Assembly: GCA_017381835.1 (NCBI GenBank)
Contig: JAFOBK010000151.1
Span: 1-6,006, forward strand
Source: Oscillospiraceae bacterium
GTDB taxonomy: Bacteria; Bacillota_A; Clostridia; Oscillospirales; Oscillospiraceae
DNA length: 6,006 nt
Direction of reading: 5' to 3'
How positions within the stretch are numbered: the first letter of the stretch is position 1; each line of letters starts with the position of its first letter. The translations under genes were made by a program, and so were the position numbers. Under the pieces are notes generated by a model. It was not told the origin of the DNA and searched no databases. It worked only from the letters and a program-made list of their open reading frames with translations. Positions 1 through 6,000 of the stretch are shown in pieces.

Positions 1-411
1 GTGATTTTTGGCAGCAAGGGCGTTCGTAATGCCGGAAAACTTCTGAGCCAGCCAAGGGCAAAGGAACTTGTAGCAACTGCGAAGCAGAATTTTGACTATG
101 TGATTCTGGATACGCCTCCCAGCGCCATGATGGCAGATGCTGCCGATGTGGCAATGCTGGCGGATGCTGCGCTGCTGACTGTCCGCTATGACTTTGCGGC
201 GCGGCTGCAGATCCGGGAAGCTGTGCAGAATTTGTCGGATACCGGTAAACCCATCCTGGGTACGGTATTCAATATGGCAACACCCCAGCAGGTGAAGAGC
301 GGCTATGGCTACAATTACGGTTATGGCTACGGTTACGGTTATGGCTATGGCTACGGCACCTACGGCAGCTATGGCACCGGCAAGAGTACGAAGGGAGAGC
401 GGGATAAATGA
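1..411 (+). CDS. BY-kinase (CpsD/Wzc-like tyrosine kinase), C-terminal part only
   Basis: This is the 3' end of a bacterial tyrosine kinase of the P-loop type that regulates capsule or exopolysaccharide synthesis at the inner face of the membrane. The visible 136 residues contain the Walker B motif (VILDTPP, visible residues 34-40), the following ADAADVAMLADAALLTVR stretch typical of the family, and a C-terminal tyrosine cluster (residues 102-124) followed by a basic tail. Walker A and Walker A' lie upstream of the window, so the GTG at base 1 is almost certainly an internal Val codon and not the start. In this family the tyrosine tail is autophosphorylated in trans between subunits, with the membrane activator usually encoded just upstream. 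The stop TGA overlaps the next gene's ATG (ATGA), so the two are probably translationally coupled. A ParA/MinD-type ATPase is the main alternative, but the tyrosine tail and the polysaccharide neighbour argue against it. Confidence 0.88.
   Translation: MIFGSKGVRNAGKLLSQPRAKELVATAKQNFDYVILDTPPSAMMADAADVAMLADAALLTVRYDFAARLQIREAVQNLSDTGKPILGTVFNMATPQQVKSGYGYNYGYGYGYGYGYGYGTYGSYGTGKSTKGERDK
301..378 (+). repeat. Degenerate hexanucleotide repeat encoding Tyr-Gly tail
   Basis: This is an imperfect run of GGY-TAY codon pairs inside the kinase gene. It gives 11 tyrosines, nine of them at strict every-other-residue spacing (visible residues 102 to 118) and two more at 121 and 124 separated by Thr and Ser. 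Gly is the usual partner, with one Asn. TAT/TAC and GGC/GGT are mixed along the run, so it is not a freshly expanded identical microsatellite. The tyrosines are the expected autophosphorylation sites of a BY-kinase. Confidence 0.9.
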
Positions 412-2273
412 AATCTTTGACTTTCGATAAGACCCGTATGGTTCGTGTAAGTACCCTTGTGCTGGTAGATATCATCCTGATTAATGTATCCGTGCTGCTG
501 TCCCTGCTGCTGCGGCATGAATTCTCCCTGGCACTTTTGGAAGAATCCATGTTCGTGGAAGGCTACCTGCGGGTGGCCATTCCCTATACAGTGGCCTCTC
601 TGGGTGCTTTTGCGCTGCTGCATTTGTATCGCAGCTTGTGGGAATATGCCAGCGCGGATGAACTGGGCAATATTATCCTTGCGGTCATTCTCTCTAATGT
701 GCTGCTGATTCCCATTTGCAAGCTGATGGATGTGTATCTGCCCCGCAGCCTGCCGATCATTAACAGCCTCATTCTCATGGTGCTGGTTGCGGCCTTCCGT
801 TATACTTACCGTTACGCTCGCAAGATGCGCAATCATTTTGATAATGACCGCAGACCCACTATGCTGATTGGCGCCGGTGCCGGCGGTTCTCTGGTGCTGC
901 GGGATCTGCAGAACAGCAGCAGAAGTCAGAATAAAGTGGTCTGCATCATCGATGATGATGTGGCCAAGCAGGGCACCTATATGATGGGCGTCAAGGTGGT
1001 CGGCGGCCGTGATCAGATTCCTGAGATGGTGGAAAAATACCGGGTCACCGATATGATTTTGGCTATGCCCACTGCCAGCGCCAAGGATAAGCGTGATATC
1101 GTGGACATCTGCCAAAAGACAAACTGCAAGCTGCAGATTCTGCCCGGTATTTATCAGATGGCCAGCGGCCAGGTGAGCGTGCAGTCGCTGCGTGATGTGC
1201 AGGTGGAAGACCTGCTGGGCCGTGAAAAGGTTCAGGTAGACAGCGGCGAGATCGGAGAAGCCCTGAAGGGAAAAACCATTTTGGTTACCGGCGGCGGTGG
1301 CTCTATCGGCAGCGAGCTTTGCCGGCAGATCTCCCAGCATGCCATCAAGCAGCTGATCATTTTTGATATTTACGAAAACAATGCCTATGACATTCAGCAG
1401 GAGTTGAAGCGGAAGTACCCCCATTTGGATCTGGTGGTGCTGATCGGCTCCGTGCGGGATGAAAAACGGGTCAACTGGGTATTCGAACATTACCGTCCCC
1501 AGGTGGTTTGCCATGCGGCAGCCCATAAGCATGTCCCCCTGATGGAGGACAGCCCCGCGGAATCCATTAAGAACAATGTCTTCGGTACATATAATGTGGC
1601 AAGAGCGGCAGACCAATACGGCGCCGAAAGCTTCACACTGATCTCCTCCGATAAGGCTGTAAATCCTACCAATATCATGGGTGCCTCCAAGCGTATTTGC
1701 GAAATGATCGTGCAGACCATGGGCAAGACTTCCAAGACCCGCTTTGCAGCTGTGCGTTTTGGCAATGTGCTGGGTTCCAACGGCTCTGTGATCCCTTTGT
1801 TTAAGAAGCAGATTGCAGAGGGCGGCCCGGTGACTGTGACCCATAAGGATATCATCCGCTATTTTATGACCATTTCCGAAGCGGTGTCCCTGGTGCTGCA
1901 GGCATGTATGTATGCCCAGGATGGTGAGGTGTTCGTGCTGGATATGGGTGAGCCGGTGCGCATCGATGATTTGGCAAGAAATATGATCCGTCTGTCCGGC
2001 CTGGAGCCGGATGTGGACATCCAGGTCCGCTATACCGGCCTTCGGCCCGGTGAAAAGCTCTTTGAAGAACTGCTGATGCAGGACGAAGGCCTGGAAAAAA
2101 CCCCCAATGATCTGATCTTTATCGGCCATTTCAATGATTTCGACAAAGAACAGCTGATCGAATCCCTGGTGGAACTGAAGCGTGTCTGCCAGGAGAATCC
2201 GGAGCAGGTCAAGGACGTGGTGCGCCGCCTGGTGGTCACTTACCAGCCGGATCAGCCCCAGCCCGTCGGCTGA
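408..2273 (+). CDS. Membrane-anchored nucleotide-sugar 4,6-dehydratase (CapD/WbpM/PglF type)
   Basis: A complete 621-residue protein at the usual length for the long, membrane-bound form of this SDR family. Four hydrophobic segments (about residues 14-35, 56-75, 86-105 and 115-132) anchor the N-terminus. A first Rossmann-like domain follows (LIGAGAGG, 153-160), then the catalytic SDR domain with the NAD(P)-binding TGGGGSIG (294-301). The active-site region is SSDKAVNPTNIMGASK (413-428). Here the usual SDR Tyr of YxxxK is Met424 with Lys428, as is typical of this family, and Asp415/Lys416 form the conserved acid/base pair. RPGEK (546-550) is another family signature. Family members convert UDP-GlcNAc to the 4-keto-6-deoxy sugar used for bacillosamine, QuiNAc or FucNAc-type residues; the exact product here is inferred. 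The start overlaps the kinase stop by four bases, with a modest GGGAG (393-397) upstream. It is the second gene of the visible operon. Confidence 0.93.
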   Translation: MKSLTFDKTRMVRVSTLVLVDIILINVSVLLSLLLRHEFSLALLEESMFVEGYLRVAIPYTVASLGAFALLHLYRSLWEYASADELGNIILAVILSNVLLIPICKLMDVYLPRSLPIINSLILMVLVAAFRYTYRYARKMRNHFDNDRRPTMLIGAGAGGSLVLRDLQNSSRSQNKVVCIIDDDVAKQGTYMMGVKVVGGRDQIPEMVEKYRVTDMILAMPTASAKDKRDIVDICQKTNCKLQILPGIYQMASGQVSVQSLRDVQVEDLLGREKVQVDSGEIGEALKGKTILVTGGGGSIGSELCRQISQHAIKQLIIFDIYENNAYDIQQELKRKYPHLDLVVLIGSVRDEKRVNWVFEHYRPQVVCHAAAHKHVPLMEDSPAESIKNNVFGTYNVARAADQYGAESFTLISSDKAVNPTNIMGASKRICEMIVQTMGKTSKTRFAAVRFGNVLGSNGSVIPLFKKQIAEGGPVTVTHKDIIRYFMTISEAVSLVLQACMYAQDGEVFVLDMGEPVRIDDLARNMIRLSGLEPDVDIQVRYTGLRPGEKLFEELLMQDEGLEKTPNDLIFIGHFNDFDKEQLIESLVELKRVCQENPEQVKDVVRRLVVTYQPDQPQPVG

Positions 2274-2282
2274 TTCACTCAT

Positions 2283-2287
2283 GGAGG
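2283..2287 (+). promoter_or_regulatory. Ribosome binding site fixing the start of the nucleotidyltransferase gene
   Basis: GGAGG lies 5 bases before the ATG at 2293. In-frame alternatives are an ATG at 2281, which has no Shine-Dalgarno sequence and whose codons overlap this site, and an ATG at 2182 deep inside the dehydratase gene. The start at 2293 is therefore preferred. Confidence 0.8.
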
Positions 2288-2292
2288 TTGTC

Positions 2293-3510
2293 ATGAAGTA
2301 TACGGACAACGTATTCCTGAGAATTCTGAAGGCGGCCCTGGAAGGAGAGCGTCTTGCGGAAGCAGGGGAGATGAGCCCGGAGCAATGGAATGAGATATTC
2401 CGCATGGCCGATGCCCATAAGGTGCTGCCGCTGGTTTACCAGGCTGCATACACGCTGATGGATCCGGATGATGCAGCGCGTATTCGCAGCAGAGTCCGGA
2501 AAACGGTGATGCTGCAGACCTTAAAGACCCATGAATTTCTGTTGCTGAATGAAAACTTGCGGGAAGCCGGCTGCGAACCCATTGTGGTCAAGGGCCTGGT
2601 GTGCCGGAATTTGTATCCCCAGCCGGATCTGCGGCCCTCATCCGATGAGGATATCCTGATCCCCGAAGCGCAATTTGCCGATTGCTGCCGGGTGCTGCGG
2701 GAGTTTGGTATGGATACGGATGTACCGGAGGAGAAATGGACGGAAACTTTCGAAGTACCTTTCCGGAAGAAGGATAGTCCTCTGTTTTTGGAGGTTCACA
2801 AAAGTCTGTTTGCCCCAAACTCGGAAGCTTACGGACATTGGAACCGGTTCTTTGATGGTGCCCGGGAGCGGGCAATTCGGGATGGGGATGTGCTGACCCT
2901 TTCGGAAACAGACCATCTGTTCTACCTGCTGTGCCATGCCTTCAAGCATTTTATTCACAGCGGTTTTGGCATTCGCCAGGTCTGTGACATTGTCCTCTAT
3001 GTCAATAAAAAGGGACAAGCGGTGGATTGGAAGCAGGTCTATGAGAATTGCTGCAAGATCCGTGCAGAGTACTTTTCTGCAGCGCTGTTTCGCATCGGTG
3101 AGAGCTATCTAGGCTTTGATCCGGTGAAGGCGGGCTATCCTGACTTTTGGCAGGAACTTCCTGCAGAGGAAACGGATATGCTGATGGATCTTCTGTCTGC
3201 CGGTGTCTACGGCAGCGCCACCAAGAGCCGTGTCCACAGCAGTAATCTAACCCTGGATGCAGTCAGCGCAGACCGGCAGGGAAGAAGAGGAAAAGGATTG
3301 AAAACTTCCTTGTTTCCCTCTGCCCGGGATCTCGCCGGTCGCTATCCCTATTTGGAAAAGCGCCCCTGGCTGCTGCCGGTGGCCTGGACCGGCAGAATTC
3401 TTTCTTATCTGAAAGAAACCGGAAATACCCGCGATAATTCCGCTGCCCAGTCTTTGCAGATCGGAAGAGAGCGGATAGAACTGCTGCGCAAATACCGCGT
3501 GATCCGCTAA
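2293..3510 (+). CDS. Nucleotidyltransferase family protein (NTP_transf_5-like), polysaccharide-locus associated
   Basis: A 405-residue protein matching the uncharacterised nucleotidyltransferase family often found in polysaccharide and peptide-modification clusters. The fold signature is VKGLV (98-102), then LYPQPDLRP-SSDEDILI (107-123), where Asp118/Asp120 are the likely metal-binding pair. A third candidate acid is Glu167 in FLEVHKSLF (165-173). A helical region with DHLFYLLCHAFKHF (207-220), the conserved His-rich segment of the family, follows. The C-terminal SLFPSARDLAGRYPYL (339-354) and the WLLPVAWTGR stretch (359-368) also resemble family ends. No signal peptide or clear membrane helix is visible, so it is probably cytoplasmic. 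It begins 19 bases after the dehydratase stop and is the last gene before a terminator, so it is very likely co-transcribed with it. The substrate is unknown; an NMP- or sugar-transfer role in polymer synthesis is only an inference from context. Confidence 0.82.
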   Translation: MKYTDNVFLRILKAALEGERLAEAGEMSPEQWNEIFRMADAHKVLPLVYQAAYTLMDPDDAARIRSRVRKTVMLQTLKTHEFLLLNENLREAGCEPIVVKGLVCRNLYPQPDLRPSSDEDILIPEAQFADCCRVLREFGMDTDVPEEKWTETFEVPFRKKDSPLFLEVHKSLFAPNSEAYGHWNRFFDGARERAIRDGDVLTLSETDHLFYLLCHAFKHFIHSGFGIRQVCDIVLYVNKKGQAVDWKQVYENCCKIRAEYFSAALFRIGESYLGFDPVKAGYPDFWQELPAEETDMLMDLLSAGVYGSATKSRVHSSNLTLDAVSADRQGRRGKGLKTSLFPSARDLAGRYPYLEKRPWLLPVAWTGRILSYLKETGNTRDNSAAQSLQIGRERIELLRKYRVIR

Positions 3511-3520
3511 ATGAAAAATA

Positions 3521-3552
3521 CCCCCGGTTCTTTCGAACCGGGGGTTTCGTTT
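3521..3552. terminator. Bidirectional intrinsic terminator between convergent genes
   Basis: A perfect 10-bp stem (3521-3530 with 3535-3544, CCCCCGGTTC / GAACCGGGGG) closes a TTTC loop. On the + strand it is followed by TTTCGTTTT. On the - strand the complement of 3511-3520 gives TATTTTTCAT after the hairpin. It starts 10 bases after the stop of the + strand nucleotidyltransferase gene and lies 14 bases past the stop of the - strand secreted-protein gene, so it probably ends both transcripts. Confidence 0.92.
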
Positions 3553-3558
3553 TATGGC

Positions 3559-5862
3559 TTATTTCAGGCTCAATGTGACGGTATTGCTGGTGATGCTGTT
3601 GCCGAAACTATCGGTAATCACACAGTAGGCCTGACGGCCGGAGATCTTGGAGGTCATTTTGCAGGAGTAAGTTGCACTGGTGCAGGAGGACTTGGAGAAA
3701 GAACTGCCGTCGGGATTCTTAATGTACCACTGATAACTAAGGCCGGTACCCTCTGCCTTGACGGTGGCCTTTGCTACCTTATCCGCAGCCACCTTTGCGT
3801 TCTTGGGCTGCTGGGTGATGGTGATCTGGCTGATGGTGACTGTCTTGGAGGTGACAGATTTGCCATAGGCATCCGTGATCACACAGTAGACCTGGCGGCC
3901 GGACTTGCTGTCAGACATTTTGCAGGAGTAAGCGTTGCTGGTGTTGGAGGACTTGGTAAAATCACTGGCACCGGGATCCTTCACATACCACTGATAGCTC
4001 AGCCCCTTGCCGGTTGCCTTGACGGTGACCTTGGCGGATTCGCCCTCAGCAACGGCAATGCCCTTAGGCTGGGAGGTGATCTTAGGGGCAACGGTCAGAG
4101 TTACCGTTTTGGTCTTGACGCTGTTGCCGTACTTATCGGTGATCTTGCAGTAAACCTGACGGCCGGTGTTATCCAAAGTCATCTTGCAGGAATAGGTGCT
4201 GCTGGTATTGGAGGACTTGGAGAATTTCTCAGCGCCGGGATTCTTCACATACCACTGATATTTCAGACTCTTGCCCTCGGCCTTGATAGTGACCTTGGCG
4301 GTGCTGTCCACAGGGGCGCTGGCATTCTTGGCCTGCTTGGTGATGGTGATCTGGCTCAAGGTAACAGGCTCAGTCTGTGCGGTAATGCCGTCTTTGTTGG
4401 TGATGGTGCAGTAGACCTGCCGACCGGACTTGGAAGAAGACATCTTCACGGAATAAGTAGCGGTGGTATTGGAGGACTTGGAGAACTTGTCGTCACCGGG
4501 ATCCTTGATATACCACTGGTATTTCAGGCCATCTCCCGTTGCTTTGACGGTTGCCTTTGCGGTTTCACCCTCTGCAACTGCTGCACCCTTGGGCGCTTTG
4601 GTGATCTTTACTGCATCGGAAACCTTCAGACTGACGGTCTTGGATTTCAGCTTATTGCCGTAAGCGTCCTTGATCTGGCAGTATACCAAACGGCCGGACT
4701 TATCCGGTGTCATTTTTGCGGAATAAGTAGCCTTGGTGCAGGAGGACTTGGAATAGCTGTCCTTACCGGGATCCTTTACATACCACTGATACTTGAGCTT
4801 TTCGCCGCGGGCTTCCACGGTTACCTTTGCGGTGGTGTTTTCGCCGACGGTAGTATTCTTGGGCTGCTTGTCAATCTGAATGTTACTCTTGTTGGCATCG
4901 TATTTATAATTCTTCTCTGCCATAGGATGCTTCTTGTGGAAAGAGCTGGTCTCATATTCGCTGTCGCGGTAATGTCTGTTGAAACTCGCGGGTGACAGCA
5001 GGAACCAGGAATAGCTGGAGCAGCCTTCATCCCAGGTGGCGTCCAGGTTGTACCAAAGATCGTCCAGGGTGGTGATATTCCAGGCATGGGGGCCGCCGCC
5101 ATCGCCGGAAATAATGCGGGCATCCACATCCAACTCCAGAGCCAGACGGTAGAACAGGTTGGCGTAACCCTGGCACACAGCGGTCTTGTTTACCAGCGCG
5201 GCATAGCCGGTGTACTGCAGCATATAGTCCTCGTCACCCAGATGGTCGTAGTCATAGCGGACGGTTTCGGTGATATAGTCATAAATACCCTTGATCTTCT
5301 GATAATCGGAGTTGTCATACAGATCCAACTCATCCAGCAGATCCTCAACATAGGCATCCATGGTGGATTCCTGCTTGGCGGTGGTGTAGTAATAAAGATC
5401 GTATTCTACATCCACATGGTACTCGCCGTCATAATAGTCCCAGTTGAACCAGGCATCCCAGCCGCCGTAGGTAAAGCGCAGATAATCGCCTTCCTTGGGG
5501 TTGCCGGTGTGGTTCATAGCCAGGTCGCTGAGCTCGTGAACGGTGGCGGTGATATCGTCATTGGTGGTTACATAGGATAGGGCAATGTAAGAGGAACGCT
5601 TGACCATGGCCTTCCGCAGCTGCTTGGCCGCAGCGGACATGGATACGTAGTCACTTTCGCCTTTGAAAGTGGAAGGTCTTTCCTTTGCCTGGGAAGTGAA
5701 AACTTCCGGATTTACCAGACCCTCATACAAGGGGTTGGGCTGGAACTCGATGCTTCCGCTGCCCTGATTGGGGGTCGCCTGGGCGGCAATGGGGAAGGCG
5801 GGGATCAGAGCCAGCAGACAGCTAAGGACTAAGATCAGAGAAAGTAGACGCTTTTTGAACAT
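3559..5862 (-). CDS. Secreted transglutaminase-like protein with five Ig-like repeats
   Basis: A complete 767-residue exported protein. It starts with a signal peptide (basic KKR, hydrophobic core about 6-24, probable type I cleavage after AAQA, residue 29). Residues about 30-184 are an unassigned N-terminal region, rich in Tyr, Trp and Asp near 130-160. A transglutaminase/papain-fold core spans about 185-280 (IKGIYDYITETVRYD, 190-204) with the full triad: Cys230 in TAVCQGYA, His259 in GPHAWN and Asp274 in NLDATWDEG. Five Ig-like repeats cover 327-766. There is no LPXTG motif, SLH domain or C-terminal membrane helix, so it is probably released or held non-covalently at the wall. Cys15 is a poor lipobox match (VLSC). 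Bacterial proteins of this fold may be cross-linkers, proteases or amidases, so the reaction cannot be assigned. The start at 5862 is supported by AGGAGG 7 bases upstream and by the signal peptide. It converges on the polysaccharide operon and is separately transcribed. Confidence 0.92.
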   Translation of the reverse strand: MFKKRLLSLILVLSCLLALIPAFPIAAQATPNQGSGSIEFQPNPLYEGLVNPEVFTSQAKERPSTFKGESDYVSMSAAAKQLRKAMVKRSSYIALSYVTTNDDITATVHELSDLAMNHTGNPKEGDYLRFTYGGWDAWFNWDYYDGEYHVDVEYDLYYYTTAKQESTMDAYVEDLLDELDLYDNSDYQKIKGIYDYITETVRYDYDHLGDEDYMLQYTGYAALVNKTAVCQGYANLFYRLALELDVDARIISGDGGGPHAWNITTLDDLWYNLDATWDEGCSSYSWFLLSPASFNRHYRDSEYETSSFHKKHPMAEKNYKYDANKSNIQIDKQPKNTTVGENTTAKVTVEARGEKLKYQWYVKDPGKDSYSKSSCTKATYSAKMTPDKSGRLVYCQIKDAYGNKLKSKTVSLKVSDAVKITKAPKGAAVAEGETAKATVKATGDGLKYQWYIKDPGDDKFSKSSNTTATYSVKMSSSKSGRQVYCTITNKDGITAQTEPVTLSQITITKQAKNASAPVDSTAKVTIKAEGKSLKYQWYVKNPGAEKFSKSSNTSSTYSCKMTLDNTGRQVYCKITDKYGNSVKTKTVTLTVAPKITSQPKGIAVAEGESAKVTVKATGKGLSYQWYVKDPGASDFTKSSNTSNAYSCKMSDSKSGRQVYCVITDAYGKSVTSKTVTISQITITQQPKNAKVAADKVAKATVKAEGTGLSYQWYIKNPDGSSFSKSSCTSATYSCKMTSKISGRQAYCVITDSFGNSITSNTVTLSLK
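3565..4884 (-). repeat. Five tandem repeats of about 260 bases encoding Ig-like domains
   Basis: The repeats, in translation order, are at about 4884-4618, 4611-4354, 4350-4090, 4086-3829 and 3825-3565. Each encodes 86-89 residues with the same landmarks: a Q/A-PK-N/G start, AKVTVKA, (L)KYQWYVKDPG or close variant, F/Y-S/T-KSS, a TYS-KM strand, SGRQVYC, then ITD-YGNSV and a KTVTL-type final strand. The invariant core residues are the Trp of QWY (360, 450, 536, 625, 712) and the Cys of YC (395, 485, 572, 660, 747). The similarity shows an intragenic duplication history. The copies are diverged enough that none is an identical recent duplicate over its whole length. Confidence 0.9.
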
Positions 5863-5869
5863 AAGAGTA

Positions 5870-5875
5870 CCTCCT
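5870..5875 (-). promoter_or_regulatory. Ribosome binding site of the secreted transglutaminase-like gene
   Basis: On the - strand AGGAGG lies 7 bases before the ATG at 5862-5860. This is near-ideal spacing and confirms the start that gives a complete signal peptide. Confidence 0.88.
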
Positions 5876-5900
5876 GAAAAAGTGGGGGAGTGATAGGATT

Positions 5901-5928
5901 ATTATACAATACCTGACAGAAAATACAA
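5901..5928 (-). promoter_or_regulatory. Probable sigma-A promoter for the secreted transglutaminase-like gene
   Basis: On the - strand there is a consensus -10 TATAAT (5906-5901) with a weak -35 TTGTAT (5928-5923), 16 bases apart. Transcription would start near 5894, leaving a leader of about 32 bases before the ATG. The -10 is perfect but only TTG of the -35 matches, so the promoter may be moderate or need an activator. Confidence 0.65.
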
Positions 5929-5957
5929 GAACAAACCAGGCCTATAAGCAGTTCTTG
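5926..5957. repeat. 7-bp inverted repeat spanning both divergent -35 elements
   Basis: CAAGAAC (5926-5932) and GTTCTTG (5951-5957) are perfect inverted copies separated by 18 bases. Each arm ends in the TTG of one of the two divergent -35 elements. This could be an operator for a dimeric regulator, or a by-product of two similar -35 regions facing away from each other. A 7-bp match in a region this size is not rare by chance, so confidence in function is low. Confidence 0.35.
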
Positions 5958-5983
5958 CACTCCCTTTTCTGCTGTGGTATAAT
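5955..5983 (+). promoter_or_regulatory. Strong extended -10 promoter for a gene beyond the right edge
   Basis: -35 TTGCAC (5955-5960), a 17-base spacer and -10 TATAAT (5978-5983), preceded by TGG (5975-5977), which supplies the extended -10 TGN motif. All elements fit a housekeeping sigma factor. The start of transcription would be near 5990, right at the edge of the ribosome binding site. Confidence 0.8.
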
Positions 5984-5991
5984 AAAAGAAA

Positions 5992-6000
5992 AAGGAGGTG
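5992..6000 (+). promoter_or_regulatory. Ribosome binding site of an unseen + strand gene
   Basis: AAGGAGGTG is a near-perfect match to the anti-Shine-Dalgarno sequence. No start codon at suitable spacing lies inside the window, so the coding region probably begins at or just after base 6007. Together with the promoter this implies a very short leader of roughly 15-20 bases. The product cannot be known from here. Confidence 0.75.

Noticed and set aside
1..3. GTG at the first base as the kinase start codon
   Set aside because: The Walker A and A' motifs essential to the family are absent, so the gene must begin well upstream; this GTG is most likely an internal Val codon.
2182..2292. An N-terminally extended nucleotidyltransferase starting at 2182 or 2281
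   Set aside because: The extension from 2182 overlaps the dehydratase end and reads as Arg/Ser-rich shadow sequence. The ATG at 2281 lacks a ribosome binding site, while GGAGG sits properly before 2293.
369..2405. A 678-codon open frame on the - strand covering the whole dehydratase gene
   Set aside because: The opposite frame encodes a complete, clearly recognisable dehydratase. The antisense translation is rich in His, Gln and Ile without any family motif, has no convincing ribosome binding site, and is explained by the codon usage of the sense gene.
4354..4884. N-X-S/T sequons in the Ig-like repeats as targets of a glycan built by the neighbouring dehydratase
   Set aside because: The sites I checked lack the acidic residue at -2 preferred by bacterial N-glycosylation, and no oligosaccharyltransferase is visible, so there is no support beyond coincidence.
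3511..4995. A 494-codon open frame on the + strand opposite the Ig-like repeats, starting right after the nucleotidyltransferase stop
   Set aside because: It would read directly through the terminator hairpin, and its product is a periodic Gly/Leu/Ile-rich sequence that simply mirrors the repeat unit on the other strand.
5086..5580. A 164-codon + strand open frame opposite the transglutaminase domain
   Set aside because: It is rich in Val, Ile and Gly, with no motif and no ribosome binding site. The - strand holds the catalytic triad of a recognised domain.
5816..5824. Lipoprotein signal (VLSC, Cys15) in the secreted protein
   Set aside because: Position -2 is Leu, which is unfavourable. 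The hydrophobic core continues past the cysteine, and a good type I site (AAQA, ending at residue 29) follows.
5886..5964. A second inverted pair, GGGAGTG (5886-5892) and CACTCCC (5958-5964)
   Set aside because: The arms are 65 bases apart, lie asymmetrically (one in a leader, one in a promoter spacer) and are easily explained by chance.
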